Source: Chitinophagaceae bacterium (lineage in GTDB: Bacteria > Bacteroidota > Bacteroidia > Chitinophagales > Chitinophagaceae). From it: 10,284 nt of DNA. The position numbers and the translations under genes are program-made. The stretch is taken from positions 1 through 10,284 of the forward strand of contig JABMML010000049.1 of assembly GCA_013205585.1 (NCBI GenBank). The letters are read 5' to 3'. Position 1 is the stretch's first letter. Each line of letters opens with the position of its first letter. Below, one piece after another: positions 1-5,704 of the stretch. The notes beneath the pieces were generated by a model. That model worked only from the letters and a program-made list of their open reading frames with translations. It searched no databases and was not told the origin of the DNA.

Positions 1-1313
1 CGGGTATTTATATGGAAGCCAGTTCGCAACAGCAAGAAGTTTTTCCAGGAACAAACTTACAAGTGCAATTCTTTTTCAATCAAAGGTCAAATACTCTTGC
101 TATCTTAGAAAAAATTTCATTACCTGGTAAAGATTCTGTTTTTGGTAAAACAGTTTTGAATAATCAAAATAGTAGTTGGGACTATTCTTTTAAAATACCA
201 GCTACGCAAGCTATTTCACAGCCTTATTGGTTAGTAGAACCTAAAACCGAAGGTATGTTTGTAGTGAAGGACCAAATGCTTATTGGTAAGGCAGAAAACG
301 ATCCTATATTTACAGCTACTTGTTCGGTATTCATAGAAGGTCAATCTTTTTCATTTACTATTCCTATTCAATATAAATATGTCGACCTAACCAAGGGAGA
401 GGTATTCCAGCCCATTGTAGTTGTGCCCCTTCGTGAAACCAAATACGACAAAGAAGTAGTATTAATGAATGCAGGTAAACCTGTTAAATTAGGTTATCAA
501 GAAATTAATCATACAGGCAGTACTCTGCATCAAGAAGTAGAAGTAAAATTAGCTAGTCAAAATTTACCCACTGCCTTAGATCAATTATATAAAAGAACTA
601 TTCAGTATGATCATATTCCCACCATCACTTATTTCGCCCCAGCTACTACTAAATTGGTGGAGCTTACTTTTAAAACCAAGGGCACTAAAGTAGGCTATAT
701 TGATGGAGCAGGAGATAAGTTGCCAGAAGCCCTCATTGAATTAGGCTATCAAGTGACTTTATTAAAAGAAAGCGATATTGAATTAAATAAATTAAAAACC
801 TTTGATGCTATTGTGGTAGGCATTAGAGCCTACAATATGTTTGAATTTTTGACCACCCAAAATGATATACTGAATGCCTATATTGAACAAGGAGGTAATT
901 TAATAGTTCAATATTTAAAAAGCAATCAAGTAGGTATTCGTAAACTGAAAGTGGGGCCTTATGCTTTTTCAGTCAATTCAGGTAAAAGAGTGTCGCAAGA
1001 AAATGCAGCTGTTAATTTTATTTTACCCACACATTCGGTATTAAATTTTCCTAATAAAATAGAGCAGTCCGATTTTGAACATTGGATACAAGAAAGAAGT
1101 ACTTATATGGCAGAAAATGTAGACCCTCATTTTGAAGCGCCTCTTTCCATGAATGATAAAGGAGAAGCGCCTTCAACGGGTAGCTTATTAATTGCCCCTT
1201 ATGGCAAGGGTAATATGGTGTATTTAAGTTTAGTTTTATTTAGACAATTACCTGCAGGGAATCCCGGAGCTTATAAATTATTAGCCAACCTTATTTCACT
1301 TCCCAAGCATTAA
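1..1313 (+). CDS. PIG-L (LmbE-like) family deacetylase, C-terminal part, 5' end outside window
   Basis: This is the C-terminal half of a long Bacteroidota PIG-L family protein. The frame is open to the left edge (Gly-Ile-Tyr precede the ATG at 12), so that ATG is almost certainly internal and the N-terminal deacetylase domain lies outside the window. Numbered from that Met, residues 1-220 are beta-rich linker sequence. Residues about 224-433 form a Rossmann-like ThuA/GATase1-type domain: VGYIDGAGD (227-235), GIRAYN (270-275), EQGGNLIVQY (292-301), and a closing YGKGNMVYL...FRQLPAGNPGAYKLLANL block that I recognise from this family. PIG-L enzymes remove N-acetyl groups from sugars or related substrates using zinc; the metal site is not visible here, so activity is inferred from family architecture only. 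The gene is followed after 18 bases by a small membrane-protein gene, probably in the same transcript. The family call is fairly secure; the substrate is unknown. Confidence 0.8.
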   Translation, partial: GIYMEASSQQQEVFPGTNLQVQFFFNQRSNTLAILEKISLPGKDSVFGKTVLNNQNSSWDYSFKIPATQAISQPYWLVEPKTEGMFVVKDQMLIGKAENDPIFTATCSVFIEGQSFSFTIPIQYKYVDLTKGEVFQPIVVVPLRETKYDKEVVLMNAGKPVKLGYQEINHTGSTLHQEVEVKLASQNLPTALDQLYKRTIQYDHIPTITYFAPATTKLVELTFKTKGTKVGYIDGAGDKLPEALIELGYQVTLLKESDIELNKLKTFDAIVVGIRAYNMFEFLTTQNDILNAYIEQGGNLIVQYLKSNQVGIRKLKVGPYAFSVNSGKRVSQENAAVNFILPTHSVLNFPNKIEQSDFEHWIQERSTYMAENVDPHFEAPLSMNDKGEAPSTGSLLIAPYGKGNMVYLSLVLFRQLPAGNPGAYKLLANLISLPKH

Positions 1314-1331
1314 TTTAATTAATTCAAAATT

Positions 1332-1472
1332 ATGAGACGCAATGTTAGCATACTTACTTTATTAATTATTGGCCTGGGTGTTGGATACTTAATTAAGAAT
1401 GTAAAAATTGGATTAATTCTTGGTCTTATTATTGGAATACTTATAAGTGGGATAGGTACTAGGAGTAAATAG
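1332..1472 (+). CDS. small hydrophobic glycine-rich membrane protein, 46 aa
   Basis: A 46-codon frame starts with ATG at 1332, 18 bases after the preceding stop, and ends in TAG at 1470-1472. The product begins MRRN and ends TRSK. Between these charged ends lie two hydrophobic stretches (about residues 6-21 and 25-41) separated by a short polar turn (IKNVK), with Gly at regular spacing (GLGVG, GLILGLIIG), like a two-helix glycine-zipper hairpin. By the positive-inside rule both ends would face the cytoplasm (inference). I do not recognise a named family. Support for it being real is the tight spacing behind the deacetylase gene, the start-to-stop fit in the gap between two genes, and the membrane-like composition. 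It could still be a chance AT-rich frame, because Ile and Leu codons are favoured in such DNA. Confidence 0.55.
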   Translation: MRRNVSILTLLIIGLGVGYLIKNVKIGLILGLIIGILISGIGTRSK

Positions 1473-2807
1473 CTATTCAGCCCCAATCCATTTAAACTTT
1501 TTAGCAATAAAATAGGCAATTAAGCCTAGGCTTATTACGGTGATTCCGCTCAGCATCATTTTAGTACCTGTTGAAAAAAAGATACCTCCCCAAATAATAA
1601 TGGCTAAAAATAAAGGCAGGGGATAGAAGGGCATTTTCCAAGGGAAAAAACCTTTGCCTTTTCTTTTAAATAATAATAATAGACCAATTGCCTGTCCTAT
1701 AAATTGAATTAATATACGCATGGCTAAAATACCATCAATGACTTCTTTGAGTCTGAATAGTAAACTAAATATAAAAGCAATACCTCCCAACACTAATAAA
1801 GACCGGTGGGGAAAATGTAATCTAGGATGCAGTTCTTTAAAGAACGGGAAGAAGGACCTGTCCTGTGCTGCAGCATAAGGAATTCTACTATAACCCAAGG
1901 TAGCAGAAAATAAAGAAGCAAAGGCCACCATTAATATTAATATAGTCGCAAAGGCGCCCGCGGTGGGACCATATAGTGCCTTTATATAATCACTGACTAC
2001 AAATTTACTAGTAATAATAGTTTGAAAGGGTAGTACACTGGCCACCGATACATTCATGGCTAAATATAAAATAGCTATACCTGTAATAGAGATAAACATA
2101 CTTCTAGGAATATTCTTACTTGGGTTTTTTATCTCACCTCCTAAATGACAAACATTATAATAACCTAAATAACTATAAATTGTTTTTACACTGGCAAAAC
2201 CTAGGGCTGCGACAAAACCATGCTGCATAGTAAACCCGTCGTTGATATGTTTAATGGGTTCTAAAAAATTGCCATGTGCAATACCTCCAAAAATAATCCA
2301 GGCCATGGTACCCAATACACCTACCCATAAAAACACAGAAATTTTTCCAATGGATTCTATTTTTCTATACAATAATAAAATTACCAGAATAACCACTAGT
2401 CCACTCACTGCTTTTTCTTGAAGAAAACTTAAATGAAAGAAGTAATTGGCATACTGCGAAAAACCAATGGCCGCAGAAGCAATTACAAGGGGTGCTTGTA
2501 TCATGGTTTGCCATACAAATAAAAAGCTCATCAGTGAACCTGCTTTTTCTCCATAGCCTTCTTTTAAGAAATGGAAACTTCCTCCTGCTCTTGGCAGCGC
2601 TGCACCCAATTGACTCCATACCATTGCATCTAAATATGAAAGTAAGGCGCCGGCTACCCAAGCATATAAAAAATAGGGACCTCCCATAATTTGTGCCACC
2701 ACACTTAATACCACGAAGGGGCCAATGCCCACCATATCAATCATGTTGATGGCCGTTGCATGTAAAAGACTCAATTTGCGTTCTAAAACTGGCTTGATGT
2801 TATTCAT
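1473..2807 (-). CDS. APC-superfamily amino acid permease
   Basis: A 444-residue polytopic membrane protein, the usual length for APC-superfamily amino acid/polyamine transporters (COG0531 type), with about 12 hydrophobic segments. The first segment carries the family's unwound-helix motif (MVGIGPFVVLS, about residues 25-35). The region around residues 60-85 (WSQLGAALPRAGGSFHFLKEGYG) matches the conserved APC sequence after TM2 (ALPRAGGxYxYxxxxyG). A further family-typical stretch is YYNVCHLGGEIKNPSKNIPRS in the middle of the protein, the TM6-loop region. The protein should import amino acids or a related amine by cation symport or exchange across the inner membrane; the substrate cannot be told from sequence. 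It lies 77 bases downstream of the PolX gene on the same strand; I found no convincing promoter in that gap, so co-transcription is plausible. Its stop codon directly abuts the stop of the small membrane protein gene on the other strand. Confidence 0.88.
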   Translation of the reverse strand: MNNIKPVLERKLSLLHATAINMIDMVGIGPFVVLSVVAQIMGGPYFLYAWVAGALLSYLDAMVWSQLGAALPRAGGSFHFLKEGYGEKAGSLMSFLFVWQTMIQAPLVIASAAIGFSQYANYFFHLSFLQEKAVSGLVVILVILLLYRKIESIGKISVFLWVGVLGTMAWIIFGGIAHGNFLEPIKHINDGFTMQHGFVAALGFASVKTIYSYLGYYNVCHLGGEIKNPSKNIPRSMFISITGIAILYLAMNVSVASVLPFQTIITSKFVVSDYIKALYGPTAGAFATILILMVAFASLFSATLGYSRIPYAAAQDRSFFPFFKELHPRLHFPHRSLLVLGGIAFIFSLLFRLKEVIDGILAMRILIQFIGQAIGLLLLFKRKGKGFFPWKMPFYPLPLFLAIIIWGGIFFSTGTKMMLSGITVISLGLIAYFIAKKFKWIGAE

Positions 2808-2871
2808 GTGTTTGCCAAGTTAATAAATAATGGTTTAAAAATTGAATTAAAATGGATCTAAGATTCGAGTC

Positions 2872-2888
2872 CTAGTATTTAATACTAG
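2872..2888. repeat. perfect 8-bp-arm inverted repeat over the PolX stop codon
   Basis: CTAGTATT (2872-2879) and AATACTAG (2881-2888) are exact reverse complements around a single central base. The repeat covers the last codons and stop (2885-2887) of the PolX gene. There is no U-run on either strand right after it, so it does not look like an intrinsic terminator. It could be a 3'-end hairpin or a protein site upstream of the permease. Its function is unknown. Confidence 0.5.
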
Positions 2889-4567
2889 TTTCTCTTAGCT
2901 TGTTGAAAGGCTACAAATTCTATCATTTCTTGTAAAGAAAAACTACTTAGATTTTGCGCAGCAGTAAGTCCAGCTTTTTGTGCTACTAGTACGCCATATT
3001 TACAATCGGCAAATCCTTCCACGGCATGGGCATCAGGATTAATAGATATAAGTACATCCTTTTGAATAGCACCTGCTATATAACGCCAGTCCATATCTAA
3101 ACGTCTTGGGTGCGCATTTAATTCTATCACTACATTATTCTCGGCACAGGCTTCAATAATGGTTTCGTGATTTACAGGATATCCTTTTCTACTTAAAAGT
3201 AGTCGACCTGTGGGATGACCTAGTATACTTGTATAGGGGTTATTAATAGCGTTGAGTAAACGCATCATGGCTTTTTCTTCCGTCATTTTTAAATTAGAAT
3301 GGATAGAGGCAATGACAATATCAAAGCTTTCAAGGATCTCTTCTGGATAATCCAGGCTGCCATCATTTAATATATCCGACTCAATACTTTTAAAAATAAC
3401 AAAGGGGGCTAACTTTTTATTCAGGGCATCTATTTCTTTATGTTGTCCTACGATGCGTTCTATTTCTAAACCATTGGCATAGAAAGCCGATTTTGAATGG
3501 TCGCTGATGACTAAATATGCATAACCAGCTTCTTTAGCGGACGAAGCCATCTGCTCAATAGTATGAATGCCATCGCTCCAAGTACTATGTGAATGTATAA
3601 TGCCCTTGATATCTTCTACCTCAATACTGGGGGCTAACCTTTTTTTATTATTGGATAGAAGGCTGGATAAAATTGCCGAGTCTTCTCTTTGGGCAGATGG
3701 AATAAAAGAAATACCTAATTGCTCGAATAGGGAGGCCTCAGAAATAAATTTAAAATTTTTCTGAAAAAGGGGGTTTTCGACCCATTTTTTAAGAAAATCG
3801 GGGGAGCAGGCCAGGGAAAAATCGATCCAATGGAAATTATCAGGGCTAGTTAAATACCACCTAATTTCAAAATTATCGACGCCTTTACAACTTATAAATT
3901 CATCCAATTTTATAACAGTAAATTCTTTTTTAGTTAACCAATCTATTAATTTATTTTCTGATAAGGTAGTGACGACATCTAAAAAATCGATGGTCTCCAT
4001 TTGTCTTTTAAAGTGACCTGAAATAATATGTTCATCCTTTGGAAATTTTTCTTGTAAACTATTTTGCAAGTTGCTTGCAAGTGATTCCACTTGTTGGTAT
4101 AAATAACTTCCTTGATGTTGTAAATAATATTCTAAAGACTCTTGAATATTTTGTTGCGTCTTTGCACCAAAACCTTTGTAGTTGATTAATCTGTTTTCTT
4201 GACAAGCATATAATAGTTCACCCACTGTTTCAATTTCTAATTCTTTCCAAATAGTAATAATTTTTTTAGGACCTAAGCCTTTAATTTTTAGCATTTCTAA
4301 AATGCCAATAGGTGTTTTTTCTATATAGGTTTCTAGTATTGTAAGTCGCTTATTTTCAATGAGTTGCAATATTTTCTGACCTATCGCTTCGCCAATACCT
4401 CTAATGGCAAATAATTCATGCGACGACATTTCACTAACGGGTTGAGCTAACTTATCTAATGTGTAGGCAGCATTCGTATAGGACTTTATTTTAAATGCAT
4501 TTTCGCCATGGATGTCCATGAGTTTTCCAAGTAAAGTAAATTGTTCGGCGATCTCGTAATTATGCAT
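2885..4567 (-). CDS. polX: PolX-type HhH / degenerate Pol-beta / PHP domain protein
   Basis: With the start at 4567 the protein has 560 residues, close to bacterial PolX (about 570). I chose this start because MHNYEIAEQFTLLGKLMDIHGEN matches the family N-terminus, and the 27 upstream codons run through an intrinsic terminator. Domain order: N-terminal 8-kDa-like domain with HhH motifs (IRGIGEAIG 55-63, IKGLGPKKI 95-103, KGFGAKTQQNI 131-141); polymerase palm, residues about 180-260; C-terminal PHP nuclease domain, residues 320-540. The PHP metal ligands look complete: HSH 325-327, D332, DH 356-357, E396, H423, H451, DAH 512-514. The palm is eroded: the GDxD motif reads D-F-L-D (194-197), the VDLR motif reads FEIR (233-236), and TGS is replaced by ACS. 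In family members PHP gives 3'-5' exonuclease or AP-endonuclease-type repair activity. Here I infer a nuclease role with weak or no polymerase activity. Transcription start is unclear. Confidence 0.85.
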   Translation of the reverse strand: MHNYEIAEQFTLLGKLMDIHGENAFKIKSYTNAAYTLDKLAQPVSEMSSHELFAIRGIGEAIGQKILQLIENKRLTILETYIEKTPIGILEMLKIKGLGPKKIITIWKELEIETVGELLYACQENRLINYKGFGAKTQQNIQESLEYYLQHQGSYLYQQVESLASNLQNSLQEKFPKDEHIISGHFKRQMETIDFLDVVTTLSENKLIDWLTKKEFTVIKLDEFISCKGVDNFEIRWYLTSPDNFHWIDFSLACSPDFLKKWVENPLFQKNFKFISEASLFEQLGISFIPSAQREDSAILSSLLSNNKKRLAPSIEVEDIKGIIHSHSTWSDGIHTIEQMASSAKEAGYAYLVISDHSKSAFYANGLEIERIVGQHKEIDALNKKLAPFVIFKSIESDILNDGSLDYPEEILESFDIVIASIHSNLKMTEEKAMMRLLNAINNPYTSILGHPTGRLLLSRKGYPVNHETIIEACAENNVVIELNAHPRRLDMDWRYIAGAIQKDVLISINPDAHAVEGFADCKYGVLVAQKAGLTAAQNLSSFSLQEMIEFVAFQQAKRN

Positions 4568-4591
4568 GCGTGAATGTATAAAAAATAATTC

Positions 4592-4621
4592 AAAAAAAAT
4601 CCCCCCCGTAAACGGGGAGGA
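4592..4621 (-). terminator. intrinsic terminator after the Lys/Ala-rich gene
   Basis: Read on the minus strand, TCCTCCCCG (4621 to about 4613), loop TTTA and CGGGGGGGA form a 9-bp GC-rich stem with one G-U pair, followed at once by eight Ts (4599-4592). On the plus strand the G-U becomes a C-A mismatch and no T-run follows, so it is oriented to stop leftward transcription from the ribosomal-protein/Lys-Ala block, just before the PolX start at 4567. Confidence 0.88.
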
Positions 4622-4632
4622 CTTCAAATCTA

Positions 4633-4651
4633 TTTTTGCTGAAAGCAAAAA
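4633..4651 (-). repeat. inverted repeat (hairpin) in the 3' region of the Lys/Ala-rich gene
   Basis: TTTTTGCT (4633-4640) and AGCAAAAA (4644-4651) are exact reverse complements with a 3-base centre (GAA). It is the middle one of three consecutive hairpins between the stop codon at 4677 and the T-run at 4592. On its own it lacks the GC content and U-run of a terminator. Confidence 0.55.
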
Positions 4652-4659
4652 AGACGATT

Positions 4660-4679
4660 TAATTATCTTGCGATAATTA
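4660..4679 (-). repeat. inverted repeat covering the stop codon of the Lys/Ala-rich gene
   Basis: TAATTATC (4660-4667) and GATAATTA (4672-4679) are exact reverse complements with a 4-base loop (TTGC). The TAA stop at 4679-4677 is part of the stem. It is the first of three hairpins in the leftward 3' UTR; AT-rich, so modest in stability. Confidence 0.55.
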
Positions 4680-4814
4680 TTTCTTTTTAGCAGCTTTCTT
4701 CTTAGCAGCTTTCTTCTTAGGAGCAGCTTTCTTAGCAGCTTTCTTTCTTGGAGCAGCTTTTTTTGCAGCTTTTTTAGGAGCAGCTTTTTTAGCAGCTTTT
4801 TTAGCTTTTGCCAT
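4677..4814 (-). CDS. minimal histone H1-tail-like Lys/Ala/Pro repeat protein, 45 aa
   Basis: A 45-residue frame running from ATG at 4814 to TAA at 4677. By count it holds 22 Lys, 18 Ala, 3 Pro, 1 Arg and the initiator Met, with no other residue. It is built of KKAA units, some closed by Pro (KKAAP), and its 3' half contains a 15-base tandem unit AAGAAGAAAGCTGCT. This composition resembles the C-terminal tails of eukaryotic H1 and of bacterial H1-like proteins (Hc1, AlgP), but the folded N-terminal part seen in Hc1 is absent. A charge near +23 suggests non-specific binding of DNA or RNA (inference). It sits 75 bases behind rpmA with a promoter candidate of its own (4848-4879), and the transcript ends at a strong terminator (4592-4621). 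The neat start, stop, promoter and terminator make a real gene likely, even though low-complexity frames are easily missed by gene callers. Nucleoid binding versus a ribosome-linked role cannot be decided from sequence. Confidence 0.8.
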   Translation of the reverse strand: MAKAKKAAKKAAPKKAAKKAAPRKKAAKKAAPKKKAAKKKAAKKK

Positions 4815-4847
4815 GTTTTTTAGATTTAATGGTTAGTAAATATGTAT

Positions 4848-4879
4848 TAAAAATAGAAAACTTTTCTAATAAATGCAAA
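4848..4879 (-). promoter_or_regulatory. candidate Bacteroidota promoter for the Lys/Ala-rich gene, with inverted repeat in the spacer
   Basis: On the minus strand TTTG (4879-4876) is followed by 20 bases and then TATTTTTA (4855-4848), 9 of 10 fixed positions of the TTTG / TAnnTTTG consensus. The start would fall near 4842, giving a leader of about 25-30 bases. The spacer holds a perfect inverted repeat, TAGAAAA (4854-4860), C, TTTTCTA (4862-4868), which overlaps the first bases of the -7 box. On the minus strand this repeat is followed by TTTTT, so it could instead act as a weak terminator for rpmA. Confidence 0.4.
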
Positions 4880-4889
4880 ATTATTTTAT

Positions 4890-5156
4890 TTAAGCTACTG
4901 TTTCTACCGGTAGGATAGACACTGTGGTGCGGTTATTTCTGCCTTTTTTAAACTCCACAATTCCGTTAGAAAGGGCGAATAATGTAAAGTCAGAGCCAAC
5001 TCCAACGTGTTTACCAGGATGGTATACAGTACCTCTTTGGCGTATAATGATGTTACCAGATAATGCTGGTTGACCACCATAAATTTTAACACCTAAACGT
5101 TTGCTTTGGGAATCACGGCCGTTTTTTACGGAACCTTCCCCTTTTTTGTGTGCCAT
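4890..5156 (-). CDS. rpmA: 50S ribosomal protein L27
   Basis: An 88-residue basic protein of normal L27 length. The N-terminus [20 protein letters not shown] is the family's flexible arm that reaches the peptidyl-transferase centre and contacts tRNA; there is no cleavable N-terminal extension of the Firmicutes type. The family core follows: [42 protein letters not shown], with the conserved GNIIxRQRGT segment and VGxGxDxTLFAL. It acts in the large ribosomal subunit and completes assembly and peptide-bond formation. It lies 67 bases downstream of rplU on the same strand, the near-universal L21-L27 order, and is presumably co-transcribed from the rplU promoter. The following gene is not the common obg partner but the Lys/Ala-rich protein. 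Confidence 0.97.
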   Translation of the reverse strand: MAHKKGEGSVKNGRDSQSKRLGVKIYGGQPALSGNIIIRQRGTVYHPGKHVGVGSDFTLFALSNGIVEFKKGRNNRTTVSILPVETVA

Positions 5157-5223
5157 AGTATATTCTTTTTTCTAGCCTTTTATTAATAATGGATATATCT
5201 ACTCTAGTCCTGCCTAAGCAAGA

Positions 5224-5523
5224 TTAAGCGATGTTCTCGATTTTAATTTGTGTGTAATGTGTTCTGTGACCATGTTTCTTGCGGAAACCTTTACGTCTTT
5301 TCATTTTGAAGGCGATAACTTTATCACCTTGTACTAAGTCGTTTAAAATTTCAGCCTTCACTTTTACCTTGCTCGTAAAAGAGATGCTTCCATTGTTATC
5401 GACAAATAAAACATCGTTGAATTCAACTTTGTCTCCGGTTTTACCTTGCAGGTGAGGTACATACAAGCTATCTCCTGCTTGTACTTTAAATTGTTGTCCT
5501 GCGATTTTTACTACTGCTAACAT
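5224..5523 (-). CDS. rplU: 50S ribosomal protein L21
   Basis: The start at 5523 gives 99 residues beginning MLAVVKIAGQQFKVQAGD, the standard L21 N-terminus (F/Y-A-V-V-K-x-G-G-K-Q-Y-x-V). An in-frame ATG further upstream at 5574 would add 17 hydrophobic residues absent from the family and would begin upstream of the predicted transcription start, so I reject it. The C-terminal KMKRRKGFRKKHGHRTHYTQIKI (spanning roughly residues 74-96) is the conserved 23S rRNA-binding signature. L21 is an early-assembly large-subunit protein. It is the first gene of a leftward unit with rpmA, with a strong promoter candidate just upstream. The 5' leader would be short, about 15 bases, and contains a small inverted repeat (GTCC/GGAC, 5527-5541) right before the start codon, which could affect initiation (speculative). 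Confidence 0.96.
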   Translation of the reverse strand: MLAVVKIAGQQFKVQAGDSLYVPHLQGKTGDKVEFNDVLFVDNNGSISFTSKVKVKAEILNDLVQGDKVIAFKMKRRKGFRKKHGHRTHYTQIKIENIA

Positions 5524-5543
5524 AATGTCCAAAATTAGGACGG

Positions 5544-5575
5544 CAAAGGTAATTATTTTTATCCCAATTTGCAAT
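5544..5575 (-). promoter_or_regulatory. promoter of rplU-rpmA (Bacteroidota type)
   Basis: On the minus strand ATTG (5575-5572), 20 bases, then TACCTTTG (5551-5544). The -7 box matches TAnnTTTG exactly and the -33 box matches 3 of 4. The predicted start near 5537-5540 lies about 15 bases from the L21 ATG at 5523. No Shine-Dalgarno sequence is present, as is usual in this phylum. Confidence 0.7.
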
Positions 5576-5648
5576 TAATTTTCAAAAAATATAATGGGGC
5601 CTCAGAATTGTCTTTAAAAGCCAGATTTAATTGAGTTTTAAGGCCTAA

Positions 5649-5666
5649 AGTGATTTGACAATCACT
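5649..5666. promoter_or_regulatory. candidate operator: perfect 7-bp-arm palindrome over the GH3 promoter
   Basis: AGTGATT (5649-5655) and AATCACT (5660-5666) are exact reverse complements around TGAC. The repeat covers the -33 box TTTG (5654-5657) of the promoter proposed for the GH3 gene, where a dimeric regulator would compete with RNA polymerase. The half-sites recall GTGA...TCAC of CRP-like sites, but the inner spacing is 8 rather than 6. The bound protein is unknown. Confidence 0.45.
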
Positions 5667-5685
5667 AAATTAGTACCTAATTTCG
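5654..5685 (+). promoter_or_regulatory. candidate promoter of the GH3-dxr-rseP unit
   Basis: TTTG (5654-5657), 20 bases, TAATTTCG (5678-5685): 9 of 10 fixed positions of the Bacteroidota consensus. The start would fall near 5691-5693, leaving a leader of about 13 bases to the ATG at 5705. It diverges from the rplU promoter about 80 bases away. Confidence 0.55.
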
Positions 5686-5704
5686 TCTCCTTCTATTTAT
5701 AATA

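Noticed and set aside
2808..2884. A dedicated promoter for the permease in the 77-base gap.
   Set aside because: The best -7-like match (TAACTTGG on the minus strand) has no acceptable -33 box at 19-21 bases and would leave almost no leader.
4568..4648. An upstream in-frame ATG at 4648 that would lengthen the PolX protein by 27 residues.
   Set aside because: The added stretch is translated straight through the intrinsic terminator at 4592-4621 and has no family similarity; the Met at 4567 begins the conserved PolX N-terminus.
4677..4814. Tandem-repeat DNA in the Lys/Ala region as a simple non-coding repeat.
   Set aside because: The repeat keeps one open frame from ATG to TAA with varied Lys and Ala codons (AAA/AAG, GCT/GCA), and it is flanked by a promoter candidate and a terminator; coding is the better explanation.
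5524..5574. An upstream in-frame ATG at 5574 for rplU adding 17 hydrophobic residues.
   Set aside because: L21 proteins start at the MLAVVKIAG-type Met (5523), and the extension would cover the -7 box and predicted transcription start.
5576..5648. GGCCT/AGGCC and TTAAAA/TTTTAA repeats in the rplU-GH3 intergenic region as a structured leader or riboswitch.
   Set aside because: The arms are short with large, poorly paired loops, and the region lies upstream of both predicted transcription starts.
5649..5666. A CRP/FNR-type binding site.
   Set aside because: The half-sites look like GTGA/TCAC, but the spacing is 8 bases instead of 6, so I keep it only as an unassigned operator candidate.
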